Assembly: GCF_902459665.1 (NCBI RefSeq)
Contig: NZ_CABPSL010000006.1
Coordinates: 173,651-237,650 of the forward strand
Reading direction: 5' to 3'
DNA: 64,000 bases
DNA from: Pandoraea cepalis
GTDB taxonomy: Bacteria > Pseudomonadota > Gammaproteobacteria > Burkholderiales > Burkholderiaceae
Shown here piece by piece: positions 37,027 to 43,925 of this stretch (position 1 is its first letter; each line of letters opens with the position of its first letter). Below the pieces are notes generated by a model. That model had not been told where the DNA came from, ran no database searches, and saw only the letters and a list, made by a program, of their open reading frames with translations. The position numbers and the translations under genes are program-made.

Positions 37027-37857
37027 TCAGCGCTTGTAAGCCTGCAGGCCCGGCTTGATCGCCTTGTCGTCGAGGAACTGCTTCAAGCCTTGCTCGCGGC
37101 CGTGTTCCGGGTCGCGCAGCTGGGCCTGATCGAGTTTCGCGTACAGATAGTCTTCGCACTGCTCCCACGTCAGCTCACGCGAACGCTTGAAACCATGCTT
37201 CGCCGCGCGCAGCACGACCGGATTCTTCTCCAGCAACTTGGCGGCCAGGGCCAGTGTGGCATCACGCAGTTGGTCGAGCGGCACGCTCTGGTTCACCAGC
37301 CCCATGTCCGCCGCTTCCACGCCCGTGAACGTGTCGCCGGTCATGATGTAGTGCAGCGCGCGGCGATGTCCCACCGTGTCGGCCATGGCCTTGCTCACCA
37401 GATTGCCCGGCGGAATGCCCCAGTTGATTTCCGACAGACCGAACACTGCCTCGTCGGCAGCGATCGCCAGATCGCACGCCACCAGCGGCGAGAAGCCACC
37501 GCCGAAGCACCAGCCGTTGACCATGGCGATCGTCGGTTTGGCGTACATGCGCAGGCGGCGCCATTGCCAATCCGACGCGTCGCGGCGTACGCGCTCCTGC
37601 ACGACTTCCGGCCCGCCATCGATCTCGCGGAAGTATTCCTTCAGATCCATGCCCGCCGTCCATGCCGCTCCCGCGCCAGTGAGCACGACAACGCGGGCAT
37701 CGGCATCGAGCTCGAGCGCGTCGAGCACCTGGATCATTTCCGTGTTGAGCGTCGGGCTCATGGCATTGCGTTTTTCCGGGCGATTGAAGGTGACCCAGCC
37801 AATGCCCCCCTCCACCTTCACGTCGATCGTCTTCCAGCGTCCTTCGTATGCAGTCAT
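37027..37857 (-). CDS. ech: p-Hydroxycinnamoyl-CoA hydratase/lyase (HCHL, Ech)
   Basis: A 276-aa crotonase-fold enzyme that hydrates and retro-aldol cleaves feruloyl- or coumaroyl-CoA to the aldehyde plus acetyl-CoA. The sequence closely follows the Pseudomonas enzyme from MTxYEGRWKT to FLDDKAIKPGLQAYKR. Key residues fall at the expected numbers: Ser123 in GGGFSPLVACDL, Glu143 in FGLSEINWGIPPGN, and Tyr239 in EQCEDYLYAKLDQ. The start is preceded by a 5' leader of about 70 nt from a promoter whose spacer is a palindromic operator. It is the first gene of the ech-vdh-fcs-ACAD-amidohydrolase run. Confidence 0.97.
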   Translation of the reverse strand: MTAYEGRWKTIDVKVEGGIGWVTFNRPEKRNAMSPTLNTEMIQVLDALELDADARVVVLTGAGAAWTAGMDLKEYFREIDGGPEVVQERVRRDASDWQWRRLRMYAKPTIAMVNGWCFGGGFSPLVACDLAIAADEAVFGLSEINWGIPPGNLVSKAMADTVGHRRALHYIMTGDTFTGVEAADMGLVNQSVPLDQLRDATLALAAKLLEKNPVVLRAAKHGFKRSRELTWEQCEDYLYAKLDQAQLRDPEHGREQGLKQFLDDKAIKPGLQAYKR

Positions 37858-37932
37858 TTTGCGCAATTCCCAAGTGTTCCGGGCAACCTGTGCCGCGCGC
37901 CGGGAGTGGCGCGCGGTGTTGCCGACAGACAC

Positions 37933-37961
37933 ATTTAATATCAGGTAACCTTACATTGCAA
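37933..37961 (-). promoter_or_regulatory. ech promoter with operator in the spacer
   Basis: On the minus strand a -35-like TTGCAA (37956-37961) and a -10-like TTAAAT (37933-37938) are separated by exactly 17 bp. The spacer contains the near-palindrome TATCAGGTAACCTTACA (plus-strand reading). A very similar arrangement occurs at 40768-40796, and a perfect version of the palindrome at 40642-40656. The likely binder is the MarR regulator at 40826-41368, which would repress until a CoA thioester inducer binds. Confidence 0.65.
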
Positions 37962-37998
37962 GCATCACGTTTTCAGTGAAAACCCTGATCTCGCAATA

Positions 37999-39141
37999 TC
38001 AGAACGTATGACGCATGCCGAGCATCACACCGGCCTGGCCCTCGCCGGCGGGCGGCGTGGTGCCGCCGCCTCCGCCGCTGACCGAGTACGCTGCGTGGGC
38101 GCTGTTGAAGAGGTATGCCGCCTGCGCGTAGACCGCGGTGCGCACCGAGAGCGAGTAAGTGGCGCGCAGCGTGGTCATCGTGCCGCGCGTGTTGTGATCG
38201 CTGTTGACGATGCGGTAGACCTCGCCGTCCACCAGCCACGCCGGCGTAATGCTGTACGCCGCGCCCAGGTAGAACAGGTTGGTGTGCGTATTGATGGCGG
38301 ACGTCGACACGCGACGGCCCAGCCAGCCGCCGCCGACCTTCAATGCGCCGTACTTGTAGTACGCGCCGAGGGTCGTGCGGGTGTCCTTGTCGCCGCTGCT
38401 GGCGAACACCGAGGTGGGTTGTCCGTCGAAGAAGTTGACCGCGGCATTGGTGCCGCCACGCAGCTCTTCGTATGATGTGGCGACGCCGAAGTTGTTCGCG
38501 TCGTACTTGAGCATCACCGACCAGTCACGACATTGCACCGACTGCCCCGGCACCTGTCCGGCGCAAGTGCCCTGCCCCGGCGAATTGCCCGTGCCCGCCG
38601 CGTCGCGGCCGAACGAATACCCCGCACCGAAGCTCAGCCCCTGCCAGCCGACCTGATACGTGACCGAGTTGTCGGTGCGCGCATTGGGGACGTAAGCATC
38701 GAACGAGCCCATGCCGTAAATATCGGGGCCAAGGATATCGGAGCCCAGCAGCGCGTAGAACGTCATGGTGTACTGGCGGCCAAACGACAGCGTGCCATAC
38801 GGGCCCTTCACGCCCACGAAGGCCTGGCGGCCGAACAGGCGACCGCCCTGGCCGAGATCGCCGCCGCGCAGGTTGAAGCCGCTCTCCAGTTGGAAGATCG
38901 CCGCGAGCCCGCCGCCGAGATCTTCCGTGCCGCGCAGACCCCAGCGCGACGGAAATTCACCGGTCACACCCGGCATGCGCAACACGGCACCGTTCACACT
39001 GGCGTGCGAGACGTACTCGATTCCGGTGTCGACGATGCCGTACAGCGTGATATTCGATTGTGCGCTGGCGATACCGGGCGCCACCAGCGCGGCGGCCACG
39101 GTCAATGAAGCGAGCGCATGAGCGCGATGGGGAAATGCCAT
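37999..39141 (-). CDS. Gram-negative (Burkholderiales-type) porin
   Basis: A 380-aa outer-membrane beta-barrel porin. The signal peptide is MAFPHRAHALASLTVAAALVAPGIASA, then QSNITLYGIVDTGIEYVSH, the diagnostic start of betaproteobacterial trimeric porins. Further motifs are SRWGLRGTEDLGGGLAAIFQLE and GRLFGRQAFVGVKGPYGTLSFGRQ. The C-terminal strand ends in GMRHTF with the terminal Phe needed for BAM recognition. Its place in the hydroxycinnamate cluster, like hcaE of Acinetobacter, suggests uptake of hydroxycinnamates through the outer membrane. Confidence 0.93.
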   Translation of the reverse strand: MAFPHRAHALASLTVAAALVAPGIASAQSNITLYGIVDTGIEYVSHASVNGAVLRMPGVTGEFPSRWGLRGTEDLGGGLAAIFQLESGFNLRGGDLGQGGRLFGRQAFVGVKGPYGTLSFGRQYTMTFYALLGSDILGPDIYGMGSFDAYVPNARTDNSVTYQVGWQGLSFGAGYSFGRDAAGTGNSPGQGTCAGQVPGQSVQCRDWSVMLKYDANNFGVATSYEELRGGTNAAVNFFDGQPTSVFASSGDKDTRTTLGAYYKYGALKVGGGWLGRRVSTSAINTHTNLFYLGAAYSITPAWLVDGEVYRIVNSDHNTRGTMTTLRATYSLSVRTAVYAQAAYLFNSAHAAYSVSGGGGGTTPPAGEGQAGVMLGMRHTF

Positions 39142-39287
39142 GGGTGTCTCCAAATAATTGATGTTGTTATCGGTGTAGGCAAACCAGGAACGGCAGACCT
39201 GCGCGGCGCTTGCGCAAGAAAATGCGCGACGGCACAGCCCATTGGCGTCCGTCGCGCACAAGCGAGGCCAACCGGCGTGACGCCGAA

Positions 39288-40544
39288 TCAGTCAGCCGCG
39301 CGGGGACGACGAATGAGCATGAGGGCGGCCAGCGCGGCCACGATGGTGACGGGAATGCTCGCGCCGATCACCAGGGCGGCACTGCTGCCCACGGCAAGCA
39401 GCATGCCGGCCGCCAGTGGCCCGACCACCGAGCCGATGCGTCCGAACGCCACCGCTGCCCCCACACCCGTGCCGCGCATGGCGGTCGGGTAGTAGGCGGC
39501 GGCGAGCGCATAGAGCACCGACTGGCCGCCGATGATGAACATGCCTGCGAAGAACGCCGCCGTCGCCAGTACACCGAAGCCCTGCGCCGCCGCGAGCCCG
39601 ACAAGCGAGGCGATCATGCCCAGGTACATGCCGCCAATCACGAGCGACATGCGCGCACGATCCATCAGGTAGCCGAGGGCGAGCACGCCGACGGCGCTCC
39701 CCACGTTGAAAAGAATCTGCACCCAACCGATATCGCCGCGCGCCAGACCGCGCGCCCCCATGAGCGACGGCAGCCAGTTGAGCAGGAAGTACAGCACGAT
39801 GAGCGTGCAGAAGTAGGAGAGCCAGAGCTGAATCGTCGAGATGCCGCGCCCCTCGGAGAACAGCACCGTCATCATCGGCGCGGGCGTGGCGCGCTGGCCT
39901 TGCGAGGTCGCAGCCGCAAACGCGCGAGACTCCGGCAGGCACCAGGCGAGCAACGGCAAGAGCAACAGCGGGCCAATGCCGCCCGCGTAGAAGATATGCC
40001 GCCAGTCGGCGTCGCTCACCGCCAGCATGCCAATGGTCGCGGCAATGCCACCGCCGAGCGGAATCCCGCAATACATGATGCTCACGGCCGTGCCGCGCAG
40101 GCGGGGCGGCACGGCTTCCGACGACAAGGCAATCAGGTTCGGCATTGCACCGCCCAGGCCGATGCCCGTGAGCACGCGCACGATCACCAGCATCCAAAAG
40201 TCCGACACGAACGCCGTGGCAATCGACAACACGCCGAACACCGCGGCCGAGAGCATCAGCACGCGCTTGCGGCCGATGCTGTCGGCCAAACGCCCGCCCA
40301 CCATCGCCCCGGGCAGCAGGCCAAAAGTGCCCGCCGAAAAGGCGAGCCCCATCTGCGCGACGCTAAGTCCGAACTCCTTGGCCATGCCGCGTGCCGCCAC
40401 CCCAACCGATTGCAGGTCGAGACCTTCGAGCAACGCCACGGCAAAGCAAAGCGCCAACGTGAGCGCCACCGGACTGGCGAGACTCGCTTGCCCGTCCGAC
40501 GCCAACGGCAACGCCTGCGCGTTGCCATCCTGATTCGATTTCAT
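39288..40544 (-). CDS. MFS aromatic acid transporter (HcaK-like)
   Basis: A 418-aa, 12-TM major facilitator of the aromatic acid:H+ symporter type. The TM1 motif is VALLEGLDLQSVGVAARG. The loop motif GGRLADSIGRKRVLML is present, and the corresponding GYLMDRARM in the second half. The context (porin, fcs, ech, vdh, MarR) makes hydroxycinnamates the likely substrate. The upstream 281-bp region carries two copies of the operator palindrome, so it is probably in the same regulon as ech. The true start is the MKSNQDGN Met; the longer frame reads through the promoter. Confidence 0.88.
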   Translation of the reverse strand: MKSNQDGNAQALPLASDGQASLASPVALTLALCFAVALLEGLDLQSVGVAARGMAKEFGLSVAQMGLAFSAGTFGLLPGAMVGGRLADSIGRKRVLMLSAAVFGVLSIATAFVSDFWMLVIVRVLTGIGLGGAMPNLIALSSEAVPPRLRGTAVSIMYCGIPLGGGIAATIGMLAVSDADWRHIFYAGGIGPLLLLPLLAWCLPESRAFAAATSQGQRATPAPMMTVLFSEGRGISTIQLWLSYFCTLIVLYFLLNWLPSLMGARGLARGDIGWVQILFNVGSAVGVLALGYLMDRARMSLVIGGMYLGMIASLVGLAAAQGFGVLATAAFFAGMFIIGGQSVLYALAAAYYPTAMRGTGVGAAVAFGRIGSVVGPLAAGMLLAVGSSAALVIGASIPVTIVAALAALMLIRRPRAAD

Positions 40545-40636
40545 GGTGTCTCCTGTCATCTTCGTCATGGACTTCGGTCGCCGCCCTACGAGAGCGGCAC
40601 CTGATGCGCAGTCAGCCGACGCCGGCGGCGACGCCC

Positions 40637-40659
40637 ATTTAATCAGGTAACCTGATATA
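40637..40659 (-). promoter_or_regulatory. Perfect operator palindrome in the MFS leader
   Basis: ATCAGGT-A-ACCTGAT (40642-40656) is a perfect 7-bp-arm palindrome, next to ATTTAA as at the other two sites. It lies about 100 bp upstream of the MFS start and downstream of the putative promoter at 40768-40796, so it could act as a second, roadblock-type operator. Confidence 0.6.
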
Positions 40660-40767
40660 TAGGGCGGACGTATGGCGGGCGCGACAATGCCGCGCGAGCC
40701 GCATATTGCGTTCGCCTTACCGTGCCACTGGAATGCTGTCGCCCGCTTCTCTGCGGCGACGGTCTCC

Positions 40768-40796
40768 ATTTAATATCAAGCTACCTGACAATACAA
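40768..40796 (-). promoter_or_regulatory. MFS (hcaK-like) promoter with operator in the spacer
   Basis: Minus-strand TTGTAT (40791-40796) and TTAAAT (40768-40773) are spaced by 17 bp. The spacer reads TATCAAGCTACCTGACA, an imperfect version of the ech operator. The match to the ech promoter extends over most of 30 bp. Confidence 0.6.
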
Positions 40797-40825
40797 GTGA
40801 TCGGCAGGTCGGGACAAACCCGGGG

Positions 40826-41368
40826 TCAGTCGCGCAGATTGCGCACGAACATTTCGAGATGGCGTTGCACGGCGGCGGCGTCTTCGCGGCTCACATCGGC
40901 ACGCATGCGCGTGTCGATTTCCTTGGCGACGGCTTCGCATTGCGCGAGCACCCGGCGCCCTTCGTCGGTGAGTTGCAACAGCACGATGCGGCCATGATTG
41001 GGGTCGGGCTCACGGGTGATCCACTGGCGCCCAGCCATGAGGCTCACGACCTCATTGGCCGATTGCGGCGTGATGAACGAGCGCTGGGCGAGTTGCGCAT
41101 TGGAGAGCTTGCCGCGGGCGTCGAGCACCGATAGCGCGGTGAACTGGGCGAGCGTGAGGCCGAGCGGTGCCAGCGCTTCGGACATGTGGCGACGCAGCAG
41201 ACGGTCGAGGCTGGCGATGACGTAGGTCAGACGCAACTTGGCCCGACGCGGCCGTGCCTCGGCCGAGCCCGCCGCCCCTTCGATCACTTCGGTGTCCGGT
41301 GCCCGCACGACATTGTCGTCGGCGCCTGCGGCTGCGGTCAGCGTCTTTTTCTCGGGTACAACGCTCAT
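40826..41368 (-). CDS. MarR-family regulator of hydroxycinnamate genes (HcaR/CouR/FerR-like)
   Basis: A 180-aa winged-helix regulator. After a 40-residue N-terminal extension comes the MarR domain: LRLTYVIASLDRLLRRHMSEALAPLGLTLAQFTALSVL, then LSNAQLAQRSFITPQSANEVVSLMAGRQWITREPDPNHGRIVLLQLTDEGR. The PQSANEVV recognition helix is characteristic of the HcaR/FerR/CouR group, which responds to hydroxycinnamoyl-CoA. It is the last gene of the catabolic cluster, directly upstream (in transcription) of the MFS gene. The candidate targets are the three palindromes listed. Confidence 0.88.
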   Translation of the reverse strand: MSVVPEKKTLTAAAGADDNVVRAPDTEVIEGAAGSAEARPRRAKLRLTYVIASLDRLLRRHMSEALAPLGLTLAQFTALSVLDARGKLSNAQLAQRSFITPQSANEVVSLMAGRQWITREPDPNHGRIVLLQLTDEGRRVLAQCEAVAKEIDTRMRADVSREDAAAVQRHLEMFVRNLRD

Positions 41369-41516
41369 GATGAGGAAGCGAGGATGCGCAAACAGCCTGC
41401 GTCAGTGCTCGCATAGTGCGGGAAAGTCAGCAGTGTAACGCCGCCGTCGCGCAGTGGCGACGGTCCGGCGGCGAGGCGTCGCTGACCGGACCCGCGGCAC
41501 CGGTTGGCCTGCGATG

Positions 41517-41882
41517 TCAGCCGGCGAGCCGGCGGAACGTCTCGAGCACGGCGTCGCCCTTGAACGGCTTGACGATCCAGCCCTTCACGCCGGCCGCCTT
41601 GCCACGCTCCTTCATGGCCGGGCTGCTCTCGGTGGTGAGCATCACCACGTTGACGCTCTGGTTCGCGAGTTCGCCGCGAATCTTCTCGACCATCGTGAGG
41701 CCGTCCATATTCGGCATGTTCACGTCGCTGATGACGAGCTTCACGCCCGGGCTGGCCTTGATCTTGGCGAGACCGTCCTTGCCGTCAACGGCGGTGTCCA
41801 CGTCCAGGCCGTTCTTGCGCAGAAAGCCGGCGACTTCGTCGCGCACAGTGCTCGAATCATCGACCACGAGAATCTTCGACAT
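41517..41882 (-). CDS. CheY-like single-domain response regulator
   Basis: A 121-aa receiver protein. Acidic pair Asp8/Asp9 in LVVDDS, phospho-acceptor Asp53 in LVISDVNMPNMDG, switch Thr in VVMLTTESS (about residues 79-87), and Lys in GWIVKPFKG (about 101-109). No output domain, like CheY. It is the last gene of a chemosensory run with two CheX-like phosphatases and a kinase, so it is the likely phosphoryl acceptor of that kinase. The gene to its left on the same strand (MarR, 148 bp on) is unrelated. Confidence 0.93.
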   Translation of the reverse strand: MSKILVVDDSSTVRDEVAGFLRKNGLDVDTAVDGKDGLAKIKASPGVKLVISDVNMPNMDGLTMVEKIRGELANQSVNVVMLTTESSPAMKERGKAAGVKGWIVKPFKGDAVLETFRRLAG

Positions 41883-41929
41883 GGTGTTGTCCTTGTGTGT
41901 AAGAGGGAGTAGAGGTTCGCGTCGGGATC

Positions 41930-42571
41930 TCAGAACAGCTCCAGCGCCCCGGTTTCGACGGGCTCGGCGCTTGCCTGCGGGGCGTCGCGAAACGCCTCCG
42001 GCGACCAGTTGAGGCTAAAGACGAAATGCTGATGCAATGTCACGATCTGGCCGCTGACCGGATCGGTGAGGCGATAGACGAAACACAACTGCGGGTTGTC
42101 GGTGCCGAACGAAATGTACTTCTGCTTGTGATTGATCAGCAGCGGCACCTGCACCTGTGTGCGGCCCACTGCCAAGGGATCACCCATGTAGCGGTTCTTG
42201 AACGCGCCCCAGATCAGGTTCGTCAGCTCGCCCAGCATGCCGTTGAGTTCGCGAAAGCCCGCCGGCCCCTCGCAGCGGCCGGTATGTTCGAGCAGTTGCA
42301 TGAACGGAACCTGCTCGGCCTGCATCATCATGTAGCCGCGGCACCAGGCGCTCTCGAGCGGGATCAGGCTGAAGACCTCACCGAAAATGATGCGATCACG
42401 CACCACGCCGGGCGGCTCGCAGTGCACGGCGATGTCGCCGAACAATCCGCGAAATACGCCATCGGTGATATCGACCATGCCGCGCACGAGCGCTTCCGGG
42501 TATTCATGCTCGACGCTGTCGTCGAGGATCAGAAACTGGCTGACCGACTCGCGGGGGGTGCTTCGGTTCAT
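41930..42571 (-). CDS. CheX/CheC-type phosphatase domain protein 1
   Basis: A 213-aa protein with a CheX-like fold. The [D/E]-x-x-N type helix of the CheC/CheX/FliY phosphatases appears as RELNGMLGELTNLIWGAFKNRY in the middle. A core strand region reads VQVPLLINHKQKYISFG. It ends in the acidic-hydrophobic tail ETGALELF, almost the same as the tail of the next CheX-like gene. It presumably dephosphorylates the CheY encoded 47 bp downstream. Not a canonical CheX in length (family about 155 aa). Confidence 0.82.
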   Translation of the reverse strand: MNRSTPRESVSQFLILDDSVEHEYPEALVRGMVDITDGVFRGLFGDIAVHCEPPGVVRDRIIFGEVFSLIPLESAWCRGYMMMQAEQVPFMQLLEHTGRCEGPAGFRELNGMLGELTNLIWGAFKNRYMGDPLAVGRTQVQVPLLINHKQKYISFGTDNPQLCFVYRLTDPVSGQIVTLHQHFVFSLNWSPEAFRDAPQASAEPVETGALELF

Positions 42572-42610
42572 TATCGTAATTTCCTAGGGCCTGACAAAAC
42601 CATTGCCAAT

Positions 42611-43180
42611 TCAAAACAATTCCAGTTCACCGCTGCTGTCTTCCGATTCGCTGACGTCGGCATTGAAGTCGAGCGGGGCGTGCGCGCAAACGCATAGCGT
42701 GGCCGCCAGACGCACCGAACCATCAAGCGTGATGTCCCACGAGGACAGCAGATTCGGCTTGAGTTGCGTAAGGTGCGGCACGCAGTGCGCACTCAGTACG
42801 TACGGCGTCGACATGCCCAGATCGGGGAAGTAGTTGAGCAACTCTTGATTGATCGCCCCGCAACACAGATTGCCAAGTTCGAGGAACACCTCGCGAAACG
42901 GCTTGTCGCGATCGTCGCCCGCGAAGTACGCGGCCGTCGCATCGTCCTCGTCGAAGTGCAGCACCAGCAGCATGCGAAAGCCGATGGACGAGATGGTGAA
43001 CACCACCACGTTGGCATGCCGGGCGGCCAGATCGACCCCGACGTCCAGCGGCGGCGCGTCGTGCTGGCGCACTGAGAGCGGCACAATCTCGCACGCGCCG
43101 CTCACCGAGCGTGCGAGCCGGGTGCGTGCGGCTTTATGGAGAATGCGTTCGAAACTGTCGCGGGCGTGAGCGCTGATCAC
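42611..43180 (-). CDS. CheX/CheC-type phosphatase domain protein 2
   Basis: A 189-aa CheX-like protein. The phosphatase helix is well preserved as FREVFLELGNLCCGAINQELLNYFP ([E]-x-x-N with the GNLCCGAINQ stretch). The C-terminus ends in SSGELELF. The GTG start at 43180 follows an AGCAGG ribosome site after the upstream stop; the longer frame overlaps that gene and begins inside it. Paired with the 41930-42571 gene, both probably act on the same CheY or on two branches. Confidence 0.8.
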   Translation of the reverse strand: MISAHARDSFERILHKAARTRLARSVSGACEIVPLSVRQHDAPPLDVGVDLAARHANVVVFTISSIGFRMLLVLHFDEDDATAAYFAGDDRDKPFREVFLELGNLCCGAINQELLNYFPDLGMSTPYVLSAHCVPHLTQLKPNLLSSWDITLDGSVRLAATLCVCAHAPLDFNADVSESEDSSGELELF

Positions 43181-43196
43181 AACGAAACCTGCTGGC

Positions 43197-43925
43197 TTAG
43201 TGAAGACGGGAATGCAACTGCTGCGCGAGGGCTTCAACGCTCGAGAGGGAGGCCGCGATCATCTTGCCGCCCGCCTGAATGTCCTGGAACGTTGCCGTCG
43301 TCGTCACGTCGTTGCGAAGCAGGCTGTCGCGATAGCTCTTCGAGAGTTCTTCGGAGCGTGTGGCGAGCGAACGCACTTCGCTCGCGACGATGCCAAAGCC
43401 GCGCCCGGCCGGACCCGCGCGGGCCGCTTCGATGGACGCGTTGAGCGACACGATCAGAACGTGCCGAACGATCGACGCCAGTTCGTGGTTCTTCGCGTGC
43501 ATGTCCTGGTTCTGCGTCATGAGGGAGATCATCTGCTCGTGCCAGCGCTCGAAGGTCGCCGCCAGTCCGCGCAGACGCCCCGCCTCGCCCGCAATGCGCT
43601 CGGCCTCGGCTTGCCAGTGACCTTTTGCTTCCAGCACGGCAGCCTCGGACTTGCGCGCCACTTGCAAATCGACTTCGGCCTGCGTCAAACGTGCCTGTTG
43701 TGCGGTGAGCGCCTCATCGTGCGCCTGCCCCTGTTCTTCGAGGCAGACGATCGCCAGACGCTCGCGTTCGAGCGCCTGCGCCAGTGCCTCGTCATGCGCC
43801 TGGGTCAGCGCGCGCCAGTGTGCCGTGGCCTGCGCCATGCGCCACCGGTGCGCAACGAACGCCACAACGCCTGCGCTGATCACGCCCGCCATTCCACCTG
43901 CCAGTAACCATTGCACCGAGTTCAT
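43197..43925 (-). CDS. One-TM methyl-accepting-type signalling stub
   Basis: A 242-aa protein with one N-terminal TM (about residues 5-27: QWLLAGGMAGVISAGVVAFVA), then a long coiled coil. The MCP hairpin tip is at about 160-190: SLNASIEAARAGPAGRGFGIVASEVRSLATRSEELS. There is no periplasmic sensor and no HAMP domain. The tip has GPAGRGFG where classical MCPs have GEQGRGFA. The ATG overlaps the kinase stop (ATGA), so it is translationally coupled to the kinase. It might transmit input to, or cluster with, the kinase. Confidence 0.85.
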   Translation of the reverse strand: MNSVQWLLAGGMAGVISAGVVAFVAHRWRMAQATAHWRALTQAHDEALAQALERERLAIVCLEEQGQAHDEALTAQQARLTQAEVDLQVARKSEAAVLEAKGHWQAEAERIAGEAGRLRGLAATFERWHEQMISLMTQNQDMHAKNHELASIVRHVLIVSLNASIEAARAGPAGRGFGIVASEVRSLATRSEELSKSYRDSLLRNDVTTTATFQDIQAGGKMIAASLSSVEALAQQLHSRLH

